A stretch of DNA of 64,000 bases, taken from positions 62,001 through 126,000 of the forward strand of contig JBMNJV010000005.1 of assembly GCA_050951845.1 (NCBI GenBank), given 5' to 3'. The notes beneath the pieces were generated by a model. The model searched no databases. It saw only the letters and a list, made by a program, of their open reading frames with translations, and was not told where the DNA came from. Below are positions 17,181 through 26,155 of this stretch, piece by piece; positions within the stretch are counted from its first letter, which is position 1; the number at the start of each line of letters is the position of its first letter. The stretch comes from UBA5436 sp050951845. Its GTDB lineage: Bacteria; Bacillota; Clostridia; Saccharofermentanales; DTU023. A program made the translations under genes and the position numbers.

Positions 17181-18134
17181 TTAAGAAATCGCAAATGAAC
17201 CTATTTCATAATCAAGCCAATAGCCGTCTTCACCCCATGTTGCAATGCAATCATCATAGAATATTGCTCCCAGACCGGAAGCCCATTTTGATGCATTAAA
17301 CATCAAAGTATTATGACCGCCGGATTGCATTTGCGGGGTTTCTGTCTCATGCAAAGATGAACTTTCACTAATTGAAAATAACAAACCGTTTTCCCAATAC
17401 AATTCTTTATCATTAATAAACCCTTGATCGACAAAATCCTGATAAGTACCAAGCATTGAATTGAGATTGAGTTTCTGACCGAAAAGATAGCAAATTGCCG
17501 CTTTTTCCGAAGATGTTAAATTACCGGGAGCAGCGGAAAGATCTATACCGATATTTTCTATTTGGTAATTTAATCCCGTATCTTCATTCCACAAGTCTTC
17601 CAGAACTTTCAGATATAGACCGCATAAGTCACCATATTCTCCAATTTCAGGTGACGTTGCTCTAATCTCAATTACATCAGCCGGGATAGCCGGATATGAT
17701 TCAAGGATCATTCCGGAGTATAGTAATTCCAAGGTCATACCGTTTTTCAAATCGGATACTTCAGCTGTTTCACCATCTATCAAAATCGGTATATCTTTTA
17801 CTCCAAGTTGATAAATGCATGAATTATCAATGCTTCTATCCGCTAATAGTAAATAGTTTTGTTCGACCCCTGAAACTAAAGTGCAAATCAAAGTCTCCGT
17901 ATACTCAACTTGAGATGCCGGCTCCGAAGTTGTAGTTTCACCCGAAGATTCTTCGCTTGAATTATTATCGGTTGAGTTGTTTGCGCTTGATATTATTTCA
18001 GACGTAGAGTTTTCGGTTAGCTTATTTTCACTTTGCGGTTCAGGTTCTGTTTTACCCGATTTGTTTTTACAAGCAGTTAAAAGTAAACTCAATCCCAGCA
18101 CAAAAACTAAGATCAGAGATATTTTCTTGTTCAT
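17181..18134 (-). CDS. Putative lipoprotein of unknown function
   Basis: 317 residues. The N-terminus MNKKISLILVF is followed by a hydrophobic core and a lipobox LLTAC with the lipidated cysteine at about residue 22, then a Ser/Thr/Asn/Glu-rich linker (about 25-75) and a C-terminal domain I do not recognise. I chose the second ATG (18132-18134), which is 6 nt after GGAG; the ATG four codons upstream overlaps that site. A short repeated theme (SSxNNSTDNNSSEESSG) marks the linker. It is isolated on the minus strand with about 180 bp on each side. Export is sure; the function is unknown. Confidence 0.82.
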   Translation of the reverse strand: MNKKISLILVFVLGLSLLLTACKNKSGKTEPEPQSENKLTENSTSEIISSANNSTDNNSSEESSGETTTSEPASQVEYTETLICTLVSGVEQNYLLLADRSIDNSCIYQLGVKDIPILIDGETAEVSDLKNGMTLELLYSGMILESYPAIPADVIEIRATSPEIGEYGDLCGLYLKVLEDLWNEDTGLNYQIENIGIDLSAAPGNLTSSEKAAICYLFGQKLNLNSMLGTYQDFVDQGFINDKELYWENGLLFSISESSSLHETETPQMQSGGHNTLMFNASKWASGLGAIFYDDCIATWGEDGYWLDYEIGSFAIS

Positions 18135-18353
18135 TTGTTTCTCCATTATAAATTGCTCAATTTGAGCTTTAATTTCACTTATCTGTTTGCTTTTAATTGC
18201 TTTAACAGAAATCTTCGTTCCAAACGGATATTTTGCTTATAAAAAAACTATTTCGGTAAAGTTATCGTCCATTGTTCGGTTTTATATTTATTTGATTCAA
18301 TGTTTTTCTGATTAAAAGTTTTTGCCGGGGAAAGGATAATTTTCAGAATACAC

Positions 18354-18806
18354 CTAGACTTCTGCCAGCATTTGTGCCGGATTTTCCGCAGCATTCACAT
18401 TTGAAAAAGCTTTTTCTATAATGCCGTTCTCATCAATTAAATACGTTGTACGAACTATACCTAATCCGGTTTTACCGAATACGGTTTTCTCTTTCCAGAC
18501 ATCGTATGCTTCAATCACCTGACGCTCTGTATCCGCAAGCAATGGAAATGGCAGACCGTATTTTTCTTCAAATTTTTTGTGTGAAGCCACACTATCTTTA
18601 CTGACACCTAAAACTATTGCATCTTTTTCACGAAATTGAGGATATAATTCGGCAAAATTACAAGCTTGTTTTGTACAACCGGGCGTATTATCCTTCGGAT
18701 AAAAATACAGCACTACCTTTTTACCTCTGTACTGTTCCAAAGTATGCAATTCACCGTTTTGATCCGGTAACTCAAAATCGGGAGCTTTACTGCCAATTGT
18801 TAACAT
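18354..18806 (-). CDS. bcp: Thiol peroxidase Bcp (peroxiredoxin Q)
   Basis: A 150-residue AhpC/TSA-family peroxiredoxin that reduces peroxides in the cytoplasm using thioredoxin-like donors. The peroxidatic cysteine is Cys44 in YPKDNTPGCTKQACNF, and the resolving cysteine Cys49 is five residues on, as in atypical 2-Cys Bcp/PrxQ. The end of the protein (TTYLIDENGIIEKAF) is also typical. I chose the ATG at 18804-18806, since it is 6 nt from GGAGG; the ATG two codons upstream touches the ribosome binding site. Confidence 0.94.
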   Translation of the reverse strand: MLTIGSKAPDFELPDQNGELHTLEQYRGKKVVLYFYPKDNTPGCTKQACNFAELYPQFREKDAIVLGVSKDSVASHKKFEEKYGLPFPLLADTERQVIEAYDVWKEKTVFGKTGLGIVRTTYLIDENGIIEKAFSNVNAAENPAQMLAEV

Positions 18807-18938
18807 AATCATCCTCCGTTTTTTACTATTAATTACTTAATATTATATTGTTTCTTTCACAATAGTATTCTTATAATATTCTTAAATCTTCCGCATTTTT
18901 AGCTTTGTTCATTCTATTTATATATTTTATTCAGAAAA

Positions 18939-19355
18939 TCACTTGGCCAATAATTTGTAAACCAAATATATTATAATAACCAAAACAATTATGGTCAGTG
19001 TAAAACTGCAGCCACGGCGCAAATTCCGAAAATATCTTTGCACTCCGTAAATCATACTGTTAATTATAGAAAGACTCTGCTGAGTTTCATGGTTTTTTAA
19101 TGCTTCAGAACGATTTTTCGCCGCTTCGTAATACTTTTTTTCGGCTTCAGCTTTATTTTTTTCCGCCAGTGTTTTTTTGGCTGCTAATTCAATCCGTTCA
19201 CGCCTGGCCAGACGAATATCTTCATCTTCATGTGTTAGTTTCCAATCCAGATATTCTTCATCTTCTGAAAACTTGGCACCACAATTCGGGCATTCTGTAT
19301 TTGTTTCAATGTCAACATTCGAACCGCAATAGTCACATGTAATATAATAAGCCAC
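18939..19355 (-). CDS. Small zinc-ribbon protein with coiled coil and C-terminal membrane anchor
   Basis: 138 residues. It begins with a zinc ribbon (CDYCGSN and CPNCGAKF, residues 7-28), continues with a highly charged Ala/Glu/Lys helix (about 45-95, probably coiled coil: RRERIELAAKKTLAEKNKAE), and ends with one membrane helix (about 113-135). This suggests a tail-anchored cytoplasmic protein. I do not recognise a family. The start is a GTG at 19353-19355, 8 nt after AGGAG. It is divergent from the aminotransferase gene. Confidence 0.8.
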   Translation of the reverse strand: MAYYITCDYCGSNVDIETNTECPNCGAKFSEDEEYLDWKLTHEDEDIRLARRERIELAAKKTLAEKNKAEAEKKYYEAAKNRSEALKNHETQQSLSIINSMIYGVQRYFRNLRRGCSFTLTIIVLVIIIYLVYKLLAK

Positions 19356-19427
19356 TCAACAATCTCCTGCCAGTTACAAAATATTATTCGGTTTTAGTAT
19401 AACATTTTTAATGTTTTGAAATCTCTA

Positions 19428-19436
19428 TGATATAAT
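19428..19436 (+). promoter_or_regulatory. Extended -10 promoter of the aminotransferase gene
   Basis: TGATATAAT is a perfect extended -10 element (TG-N-TATAAT). Transcription would start near 19443, which is downstream of the ATG at 19438. That ATG therefore cannot be used, and translation must begin at 19468. The -35 region is weak. Confidence 0.65.
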
Positions 19437-19467
19437 TATGGCTAATTTTATTGAAAGCGGTGAACAA

Positions 19468-20661
19468 ATGTCAGTAGCGAAAAAAATGTTGGATTTGGGT
19501 AAACAAAGTTCCGTTATTCGGGAAATATTTGAATACGGTCTGAAGCGTAAAGCGGAAATCGGTGCTGAAAATGTCTTTGATTTCAGTCTGGGCAATCCCA
19601 GTGTGCCCGCTCCGTCCCAAATTAATGATATCTTGAAAAAATTGATTGATACTGTACCGGCAGAAAAACTTCACGGTTATACTTCTGCTCCGGGGGATTA
19701 CAGTGTCAGAAATGCAGTCGCTGATTATATTCAAAAAAATTTCGGTTTTGCCGCAACTCCCGAGCTGATTTATATGACATCCGGTGCCGCAGCGGGACTT
19801 GCTTTATGTCTTAACGCTTTAACTGAGAATGACGATGAAGTAATAGTATTTGCACCGTTTTTTCCTGAATATCGGGTTTTCGTTGAACAGAGCGGAGCCA
19901 GGCTGGTTATTGTACCTTGTAATGAGCATGATTTTCAACCGGATTTTGTTAGTTTAGAGCAAGCAGTTACCGAAAATACCAAAGCTGTCATCGTTAATTC
20001 ACCGAATAATCCGACCGGTACTTGTTATCGTGAAGATACTATTCAAAGAATATCTGAAATCTTGAATCAAAAACAAAAAGAATTTCAAAAACCCATCTAT
20101 ATTTTAAGTGACGGGCCATACCGGGAATTGGTTTATGATATCACACTTCCCTATTTACCCGACTACTACGACAATACAATTATCATCTACTCCTATAGCA
20201 AATCACTTTCTTTGGCAGGTGAACGCATCGGTTATGTGTTCGTTTCACCTTTAGCAGAAAATGCTCATGATGTTTTCGTTGCAATTTGCGGAGCCGGACG
20301 CGCTTTGGGTTATGTATGCGCACCATCTTTATTTCAATTTTTAATCAAAGAATGTATCGGTCTGACCGTTGATCTGTCAATTTATAAACAGAATCGTGAT
20401 CTGCTTTATAACGGATTGACCGCATTAGGTTTTACAGCTATTTATCCGAGCGGTGCTTTTTATTTATTCGTAAAATCACCGTTACTGGATGCTGAACAAT
20501 TCTGCGAACACGCAAAAAAATATGAATTATTATTAGTTCCCAGTGACAGTTTCGGCTGTACCGGTTTTGTCAGAATTGCCTACTGTGTATCAACTGAACA
20601 AATTATTAACTCACTGCCCGCTTTTGAACAATTGGCAAAAGATTTCAACCTTTTACCTTAA
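19468..20661 (+). CDS. Class I/II PLP-dependent aminotransferase
   Basis: 397 residues from this start. Fold-type I aminotransferase: the segment FDFSLGNPSVPAP near the N-terminus, NSPNNPTGT (about 175-185), and the PLP-binding lysine in YSYSKSLSLAGERIGYV (about 230-245). The lack of any ribosome binding site and the position of the promoter argue against the ATG at 19438. Located just before pheA, it is a fair candidate for the transamination of phenylpyruvate or prephenate, but aspartate or alanine specificity cannot be excluded. A hairpin lies 30 bp after the stop. Confidence 0.9.
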   Translation: MSVAKKMLDLGKQSSVIREIFEYGLKRKAEIGAENVFDFSLGNPSVPAPSQINDILKKLIDTVPAEKLHGYTSAPGDYSVRNAVADYIQKNFGFAATPELIYMTSGAAAGLALCLNALTENDDEVIVFAPFFPEYRVFVEQSGARLVIVPCNEHDFQPDFVSLEQAVTENTKAVIVNSPNNPTGTCYREDTIQRISEILNQKQKEFQKPIYILSDGPYRELVYDITLPYLPDYYDNTIIIYSYSKSLSLAGERIGYVFVSPLAENAHDVFVAICGAGRALGYVCAPSLFQFLIKECIGLTVDLSIYKQNRDLLYNGLTALGFTAIYPSGAFYLFVKSPLLDAEQFCEHAKKYELLLVPSDSFGCTGFVRIAYCVSTEQIINSLPAFEQLAKDFNLLP

Positions 20662-20693
20662 TTTTATTTAAACTTTAATATAGCTGACAATTT

Positions 20694-20718
20694 AGCTTTA
20701 TAAAAAATATATAAAGCT
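20694..20718. terminator. Hairpin between aminotransferase gene and pheA
   Basis: A perfect 9-bp stem AGCTTTATA / TATAAAGCT has a 7-nt A-rich loop. No good T-run follows, so it may be a weak terminator or an RNA-processing or stability element. Confidence 0.4.
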
Positions 20719-20805
20719 GTATATTAATACAATCACTTTGATTAAAAGATACAAAAAAAAACTGTATAACAGTACAATTGTATTCACGAAGATATGAGGG
20801 AAAAT

Positions 20806-21906
20806 ATGGATAATGAATTAAAACAATCTAGAATTGAAATAAATCAAATTGATCGTCAAATGGCCGATCTTTTTGAGCAACGTATGAAATTAGCGGAAAA
20901 AATTGCTGCATATAAAAAAGAACACGGTCTGCAAATCTATGATCAGGAACGCGAAGAAGAAATGATTCGCGACAATTCAAATTGGATTCAGGATGAAGTC
21001 CTGCAAGGTTATTATGTGGATTTTTTACGTCAAACAATGCGCATATCAAGATCATATCAAAACAGATTGTTGGGCGGAATGAGAATAGGCTATAGCGGCA
21101 TTGAAGGTGCTTATGCTCATATTGCCGCACGTAAACTGTTTCCGACTGCCAGTAAAGAATCTTATAACGGTTTCAAAGCAACTTATGATGCTGTAGTTGA
21201 AGGGGAATGTGATATAGCTATCTTACCTTTAGAAAACAGTTCCGCAGGTGAAGTCGGTCAAGTTACGGATTTGCTGTTTTCCGGTCCCTTATTTATCAAT
21301 GCAACCTATGAATTAACTATTACACATGATCTGATCGGTTTACCGGGTACAAAATTCGAAGATATCAAAACCGTAATCAGTCATCCGCAGGCCCTTGATC
21401 AATGTACCAAATTTATTCAGGAAAAAAATCTGAAACAAATTGCCGCAGATAACACAGCTCTGGCAGCTCAATATGTAGCAAAACAAAATGACCCCTCTAT
21501 TGCTGCAATAGCCAGCAAAGACAGTGCAGAACTCTACGGTTTGGAAACCTTGGCAGCCGGCATAAATACCGAAAAAACAAACACAACCCGCTTTGCAATT
21601 TTAAGTGCCTCGGAAAACCGCTCAGTCACTAATCATAAAGAGGTACATTTCGCTTTAATGTTTACTGTTGCCCATGAAGCCGGTTCATTAGCCAGAGCTT
21701 TAAATATCATCGGCGCTCATGGTTACAATCTGAGAACTTTGCGCAGCAGACCAATGCCGGAAACAATGTGGCAATATTATTTTTACGCTGAAGCAGACGG
21801 CAATATTTATACACCTGACGGCAAAGACATGCTTGAAGCATTACAAGTCTGCTGTAATCAGGTTAAAATGATCGGTTCTTTCGTAAAACAAAAGGCGGCT
21901 GAATAA
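20806..21906 (+). CDS. pheA: Bifunctional chorismate mutase / prephenate dehydratase
   Basis: 366 residues. The chorismate mutase domain comes first (about 1-85: EINQIDRQMADLFEQRMKLA), then prephenate dehydratase (about 90-275: IGYSGIEGAYAHIAARKLFP, LPLENSSAGEV, and NTTRFAIL with the catalytic Thr-Arg), then an ACT domain (about 285-360: HEAGSLARALNIIGAHGYNL) for feedback by phenylalanine. The protein converts chorismate to phenylpyruvate. The ATG at 20806 is 6 nt after GAGGGA; the upstream ATG at 20794 overlaps that site. The stop TAA overlaps the aroB start (TAATG). It is the first gene of the aro operon. Confidence 0.96.
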   Translation: MDNELKQSRIEINQIDRQMADLFEQRMKLAEKIAAYKKEHGLQIYDQEREEEMIRDNSNWIQDEVLQGYYVDFLRQTMRISRSYQNRLLGGMRIGYSGIEGAYAHIAARKLFPTASKESYNGFKATYDAVVEGECDIAILPLENSSAGEVGQVTDLLFSGPLFINATYELTITHDLIGLPGTKFEDIKTVISHPQALDQCTKFIQEKNLKQIAADNTALAAQYVAKQNDPSIAAIASKDSAELYGLETLAAGINTEKTNTTRFAILSASENRSVTNHKEVHFALMFTVAHEAGSLARALNIIGAHGYNLRTLRSRPMPETMWQYYFYAEADGNIYTPDGKDMLEALQVCCNQVKMIGSFVKQKAAE

Positions 21907-22907
21907 TGCGTTTAAATGTCAATTTAGGTGAAAACAGTTATGAAATTCTGATCGCAAAAGATTGCTTAAATCGGGCAGCCACGGAGCTTAACTTAAAGCG
22001 AAAAGTTCTGATCATAAGTGATTCCGGGATTCCTGCTCAATATATTGAAACTATCGCCCGGCAATGTGAAAATTCTGTGATTAAAATCATACCTCAAGGT
22101 GAAAGCAATAAAAACATTGAGCAATTTATAACTTTATGTAATGTTCTGATTGAAAATAATTTTACCAGAACAGATGCTATCATCGGTTTAGGCGGCGGTG
22201 TGGTCGGGGATCTTGCCGGTTTTGTCGCAGCAAGTTATATGCGGGGCATCGATTTCTATAATATCCCGACTACTTTACTCTCACAAATCGATTCATCGGT
22301 CGGTGGTAAAACTGCGATCAATATGAAACAGGTTAAAAACATTATCGGAGCATTTTATCAACCTAAAAAGGTGCTAATAGATCCTAACGTGCTGACAACA
22401 TTGTCTGAGCGTCAAAAGGCAAGCGGGATAGCAGAAGCTATCAAAATGGCAGCTACTTCCAATGCTGATTTTTTCAATTATTTAATGGAGCAAGATGCTT
22501 GGCAAAATATCGAAAAAGTAATAGCAGAAAGTTTGAAAATCAAAATCTCTGTCGTAGAACAAGATGAAAAAGAAGCCGGTTTAAGGCAAGTTCTCAATTT
22601 CGGACATACGGTCGGTCATGCAATCGAGGCCAATTATTCAGATCAACTTTATCATGGAGAATGCATTGCACTCGGCATGTTATACTTTTCCGCAAAACAA
22701 GTGCAAGAAAAGCTGAAAATAGTTTTGCACAAATACGGTCTACCGACTGAAATCGTTCTTAATCCGGATCTGATATATCAATCAATCTTACATGATAAAA
22801 AAGCCGACGGAGATCAAATAACGATCGTTTCCGTTTCGCAAATCGGCAGCTTTGAATTAAACAAAATTTCAATTTCCGACTTGAAAGCCTTGTTGATCAA
22901 TGGTTAA
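21906..22907 (+). CDS. aroB: 3-dehydroquinate synthase
   Basis: Second step of the shikimate pathway: DAHP to 3-dehydroquinate, NAD- and metal-dependent. Visible are the NAD-binding block GLGGGVVGDLAGFVAASYMRG (as separate motifs GLGGGVVGD and FVAASYMRG), TTLLSQIDSSVGGKT, and the metal ligands in the HTVGHAIE region. The length, 333 residues, is at the short end of the family (about 340-360). The ATG overlaps the stop of pheA, pointing to translational coupling. A gap of about 150 bp follows before aroC with no evident terminator. Confidence 0.96.
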   Translation: MRLNVNLGENSYEILIAKDCLNRAATELNLKRKVLIISDSGIPAQYIETIARQCENSVIKIIPQGESNKNIEQFITLCNVLIENNFTRTDAIIGLGGGVVGDLAGFVAASYMRGIDFYNIPTTLLSQIDSSVGGKTAINMKQVKNIIGAFYQPKKVLIDPNVLTTLSERQKASGIAEAIKMAATSNADFFNYLMEQDAWQNIEKVIAESLKIKISVVEQDEKEAGLRQVLNFGHTVGHAIEANYSDQLYHGECIALGMLYFSAKQVQEKLKIVLHKYGLPTEIVLNPDLIYQSILHDKKADGDQITIVSVSQIGSFELNKISISDLKALLING

Positions 22908-23058
22908 ACTTATTAAAAGATAAAACTTTAAGAAATAGTGTGTCGTTCATATAAGAATAATTAATTAAAAGACTAACCGTTCATTTTTAAAAACTGTTTA
23001 TTTACCGGATAATGATCAGACTGACAGTTAATCTTTTAAGATTGTTTTGGAGAATATA

Positions 23059-24171
23059 ATGAAAAATACTTTTGGACAAAGTGTCGCTATTACCCTTTTC
23101 GGAGAGAGTCATGGTCAGGCTATCGGAGCCGTACTTGACGGATTGGCTCCGGGAATTAAAATAGATGAAGCATACATCAGAACAAGATTGTCTTTACGCT
23201 CTGCAAGGAGTAATATCTCAACGCCGAGAAGTGAAACTGATCAATTCGAATTGGTCAGCGGGATTCATAATGGCATCACTACCGGAACACCTATCGGCAT
23301 TCTCATTCCCAATATGGATACCAGAAGCCAAGACTACCGGAGAACTGAACATCTTTTACGTCCGGGACATGCGGACTATACCGCATATACAAAATATCAC
23401 GGTTTCCAGGATATCCGCGGCGGCGGACATTTTTCCGGAAGAATCACCGCAGCTTTAGTCTGCGCCGGTGCCATTTGCATGCATGCTCTTGAACAAAAAA
23501 ACATTTTTATCGGTACTCATATCAAAGAATGTGCAGGCATATCCGATGACGCTTTTGCTGATTATCAGAAAAATACTGCCGAACTTGAGCAACAAGTAAA
23601 AGATATTTCAATCAAATTATTTCCCGTTCTCAATGATGCCAAAGGAGAGCTGATGCAACAAGCTATCCTTGCCGCCAAAGAAGAATCAGACAGTGTAGGC
23701 GGAATTTTGGAAACCTGTGTGCTCGGAATTGATGCCGGTTTGGGTGAACCATGGTTCGATACTTTGGAAAGTATCCTGGCTCACGGTCTCTTTTCAATTC
23801 CGGCTGTCAAAGGAGTATCTTTTGGTCTGGGCTTTGAATTCGCCGATAAAAAAGGCAGCCAAGTCAATGATTCCCCTGTCCTTAATGATGGCGATATTAC
23901 TTTTTCATCTAATCATAACGGCGGTATAAACGGCGGGATTTCAAACGGCATGCCTTTACTCTATCAAACAGTTATCAAGCCCACTTCTTCCATCTCAAAA
24001 CCACAATCAACAGTGGACATTTTACAAAAGAAAAATGCCATTATAGAAATACAAGGTCGGCACGATCCGGCAATTGTTCATCGTGCCAGAGAGGTTGTTA
24101 ATGCAATGACTGCTCTGATTCTGTGTGATATTTATGCGTTGCGTTATGGCACGGACTGGATTGCAAAATAA
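23059..24171 (+). CDS. aroC: Chorismate synthase
   Basis: Makes chorismate from EPSP with reduced FMN as cofactor. Signatures include FGESHGQAIGAVLDG at the N-terminus, RPGHADYTAYTKYHG (about 105-120), RGGGHFSGRITA and the C-terminal QGRHDPAIVHRAREV. The length of 370 residues is normal. The ATG at 23059 lies 6 nt after GGAG; an in-frame TTG four codons upstream has no ribosome binding site. The stop codon falls inside the first copy of a 30-nt direct repeat. Confidence 0.96.
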   Translation: MKNTFGQSVAITLFGESHGQAIGAVLDGLAPGIKIDEAYIRTRLSLRSARSNISTPRSETDQFELVSGIHNGITTGTPIGILIPNMDTRSQDYRRTEHLLRPGHADYTAYTKYHGFQDIRGGGHFSGRITAALVCAGAICMHALEQKNIFIGTHIKECAGISDDAFADYQKNTAELEQQVKDISIKLFPVLNDAKGELMQQAILAAKEESDSVGGILETCVLGIDAGLGEPWFDTLESILAHGLFSIPAVKGVSFGLGFEFADKKGSQVNDSPVLNDGDITFSSNHNGGINGGISNGMPLLYQTVIKPTSSISKPQSTVDILQKKNAIIEIQGRHDPAIVHRAREVVNAMTALILCDIYALRYGTDWIAK

Positions 24172-24229
24172 TTCCGATCGGATAAATTGCCGATCAGGCA
24201 AAATAATTCTGATCGGATAAATAGCCGAT
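24165..24229 (+). repeat. 30-nt direct repeat spanning the aroC stop codon
   Basis: Copies at 24165-24194 and 24200-24229 share AATTCYGATCGGATAAAT and flanks with two mismatches in 30. The first copy contains the last codon and stop of aroC, so the second looks like a duplication of the gene's 3' end into the spacer before aroQ. Confidence 0.8.
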
Positions 24230-24254
24230 GTAAATATAAATAAAGAGGGACTAA

Positions 24255-24701
24255 ATGAAAATATTAGTATTAAACGGACCTAACCTAAATATGCTCGGTA
24301 TTCGTGAACCGGATCAGTATGGTTCAGAAACCTATACCAATTTAGTGAATCTGATTAACGAACATTGCAGCAAAAAAAATTATGAAGTTTTGATTTTGCA
24401 ATCAAATCATGAGGGTGATTTAATCGACAAAATTCAAGATGCTTATTTTGAAAAAATTGATGGTATTGTATTTAATCCGGGAGGTTATACACATACAAGT
24501 ATCGCACTGTTAGATGCGATCAAAGCTGTATCTATTCCGACCGTTGAGGTGCATATCTCTAAAATTGAAGAACGCGAAGCTTATCGCCAAATCAGCTATA
24601 TCAGAGAAGCTTGTATTACAACTATATCCGGCAAAGGAATCAACGGATATATTGAAGCCATTGATTTTTTGGCTGAGCTAATTAAATATTCCGGCGATTA
24701 G
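24255..24701 (+). CDS. aroQ: Type II 3-dehydroquinate dehydratase
   Basis: Third step of the shikimate pathway (3-dehydroquinate to 3-dehydroshikimate). 148 residues, normal for the dodecameric type II enzyme. Seen: LNGPNLNMLGIREPDQYG at the N-terminus, the catalytic tyrosine region just after it, NPGGYTHTSIALLDAI (about 75-90), and VEVHISKIEEREAYR with the catalytic histidine. An AGAGGG site precedes the ATG. It lies between aroC and aroA on the same strand. Confidence 0.96.
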   Translation: MKILVLNGPNLNMLGIREPDQYGSETYTNLVNLINEHCSKKNYEVLILQSNHEGDLIDKIQDAYFEKIDGIVFNPGGYTHTSIALLDAIKAVSIPTVEVHISKIEEREAYRQISYIREACITTISGKGINGYIEAIDFLAELIKYSGD

Positions 24702-24807
24702 ATCAGCGTTACAGCTATAAAAATAACCGTCATTTTTAATACATTCAGATTCAAAAATCGTTTCAGGATTAAATCACCGCAGTAATAAGTTGTATTCCTG
24801 ATGAGAA

Positions 24808-24864
24808 ATGTTCCGGAAAATATAGAGATGTTCCGTTAAATATGGAAATGTGCCGGGCAATAAC
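24808..24864 (+). repeat. 20-bp tandem repeat, three copies, before aroA
   Basis: Units start at 24808, 24828 and 24848 with the core ATGTTCCGNNAAATAT; the last is partial and diverged (ATGTGCCGGGCAATAAC). It fills the spacer just upstream of aroA. Confidence 0.75.
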
Positions 24865-24889
24865 ATTTATTCAAATTTAGAAAGATTTT

Positions 24890-26155
24890 ATGAAAGTAAA
24901 AATAAAACCATCATCAGCTAAAGGTAGCGTAAAAGCTCCTCCTTCCAAAAGCATGGCTCATCGCTTGTTGATTTGTGCAGGTTTAGCCGAAGGTCAGAGC
25001 CAAATCAATAATGTTGTATTGAGTGAAGATATTTCTGCCACTTTAGATTGTTTGCAAGCTTTAGGTGCTAAATGGAAATTCAGCGATCAGAACATCTTGA
25101 TTAGCGGTACGAATTTAATGAACTGCATTCCGGACGGCGAATTGAATTGCCGTGAAAGCGGTAGCACTTTGCGTTTTTTTATCCCTCTGGCTTTAGTAAA
25201 CGGCAACAAAATCAGCCTGTCCGGAAGTGAATATTTACTGCAACGCCCCTTAGATGTATACCATAAAATTGCCCGGGAGCGAAATATTCTTTTTGAACAT
25301 CAAACAACTAAAATAACGGTACAAGGACCTTTAACCCCCGGACACTACACAATTCCCGGAAATATCAGCAGCCAATTTGCTACCGGATTACTCTATGCTC
25401 TCCCCTTGTTGAACGGAGATAGTGTTTTGAATATTACACCTCCGGTTGAAAGTTTGTTCTATATTTTAATGACTGTCACGGCGTTGCAGGAATTCGGGAT
25501 TGATATTTCTTCTGATATCCCGACAGAACAAAACACAGAAACTGAGAAAACAATACAAAATATACAAAACAAAGGAATCAGTATTGCTATTCAAGGCAAT
25601 CAAAAATTCAAATCCGATAACAAAACCGTTGAGGGTGATTATTCCAACGCTGCATTTTTGTCAGCTTTTAATCTATTCGGCGGAAAAGTTGAAGTCAAAG
25701 GGCTAAAAACCGAAAGCCTGCAAGGTGATGCTGTATATCCTGAACTTTTCAGACAATTAACTGAAAACAGTCCGCAAATTTCACTAAAAAATTGTCCCGA
25801 TTTAGGTCCGATTTTATTCGCCATAGCCGCAGCTTTTAACGGAGCAACTTTTACCGATACTCAAAGACTTGCAATCAAGGAAAGTGACCGAGCCAATGCA
25901 ATGGCGGAAGAATTGGCAAAATTCGGCAGTAAAGTAATTGTTAAGGAAAACTCGGTTCAGATCGGACCCGGTCCATTAAAAGCTCCTGAAAAAATTCTAA
26001 ACGGGCATAATGACCATCGGATTGTCATGTCTCTGGCAATACTCTGTTCCATTACCGGAGGAATAATTGAAGGTACGGAAGCTGTAAATAAAAGTTATCC
26101 CGACTTTTTTACAACAATTGAACAACTTGGCATAGAACTGGAATATCTCAAATGA
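24890..26155 (+). CDS. aroA: 3-phosphoshikimate 1-carboxyvinyltransferase (EPSP synthase)
   Basis: Adds enolpyruvate from PEP to shikimate 3-phosphate. 421 residues, normal. Motifs: PPSKSMAHRLLICAGLAEG near the N-terminus, NCRESGSTLRFFIPLA (about 85-100), SSQFATGLLYALP (about 165-177), DYSNAAF, ESDRANAMAEEL and NGHNDHRIVMSLAI. The alanine in the SKSMAHR motif fits class II-like enzymes, but herbicide tolerance cannot be judged by eye. Its stop overlaps the tyrA start by four bases (ATGA). Confidence 0.96.
   Translation: MKVKIKPSSAKGSVKAPPSKSMAHRLLICAGLAEGQSQINNVVLSEDISATLDCLQALGAKWKFSDQNILISGTNLMNCIPDGELNCRESGSTLRFFIPLALVNGNKISLSGSEYLLQRPLDVYHKIARERNILFEHQTTKITVQGPLTPGHYTIPGNISSQFATGLLYALPLLNGDSVLNITPPVESLFYILMTVTALQEFGIDISSDIPTEQNTETEKTIQNIQNKGISIAIQGNQKFKSDNKTVEGDYSNAAFLSAFNLFGGKVEVKGLKTESLQGDAVYPELFRQLTENSPQISLKNCPDLGPILFAIAAAFNGATFTDTQRLAIKESDRANAMAEELAKFGSKVIVKENSVQIGPGPLKAPEKILNGHNDHRIVMSLAILCSITGGIIEGTEAVNKSYPDFFTTIEQLGIELEYLK

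Noticed and set aside
19438..19467. Upstream start of the aminotransferase at 19438
   Set aside because: That ATG overlaps the promoter -10 region and would lie before the transcription start.
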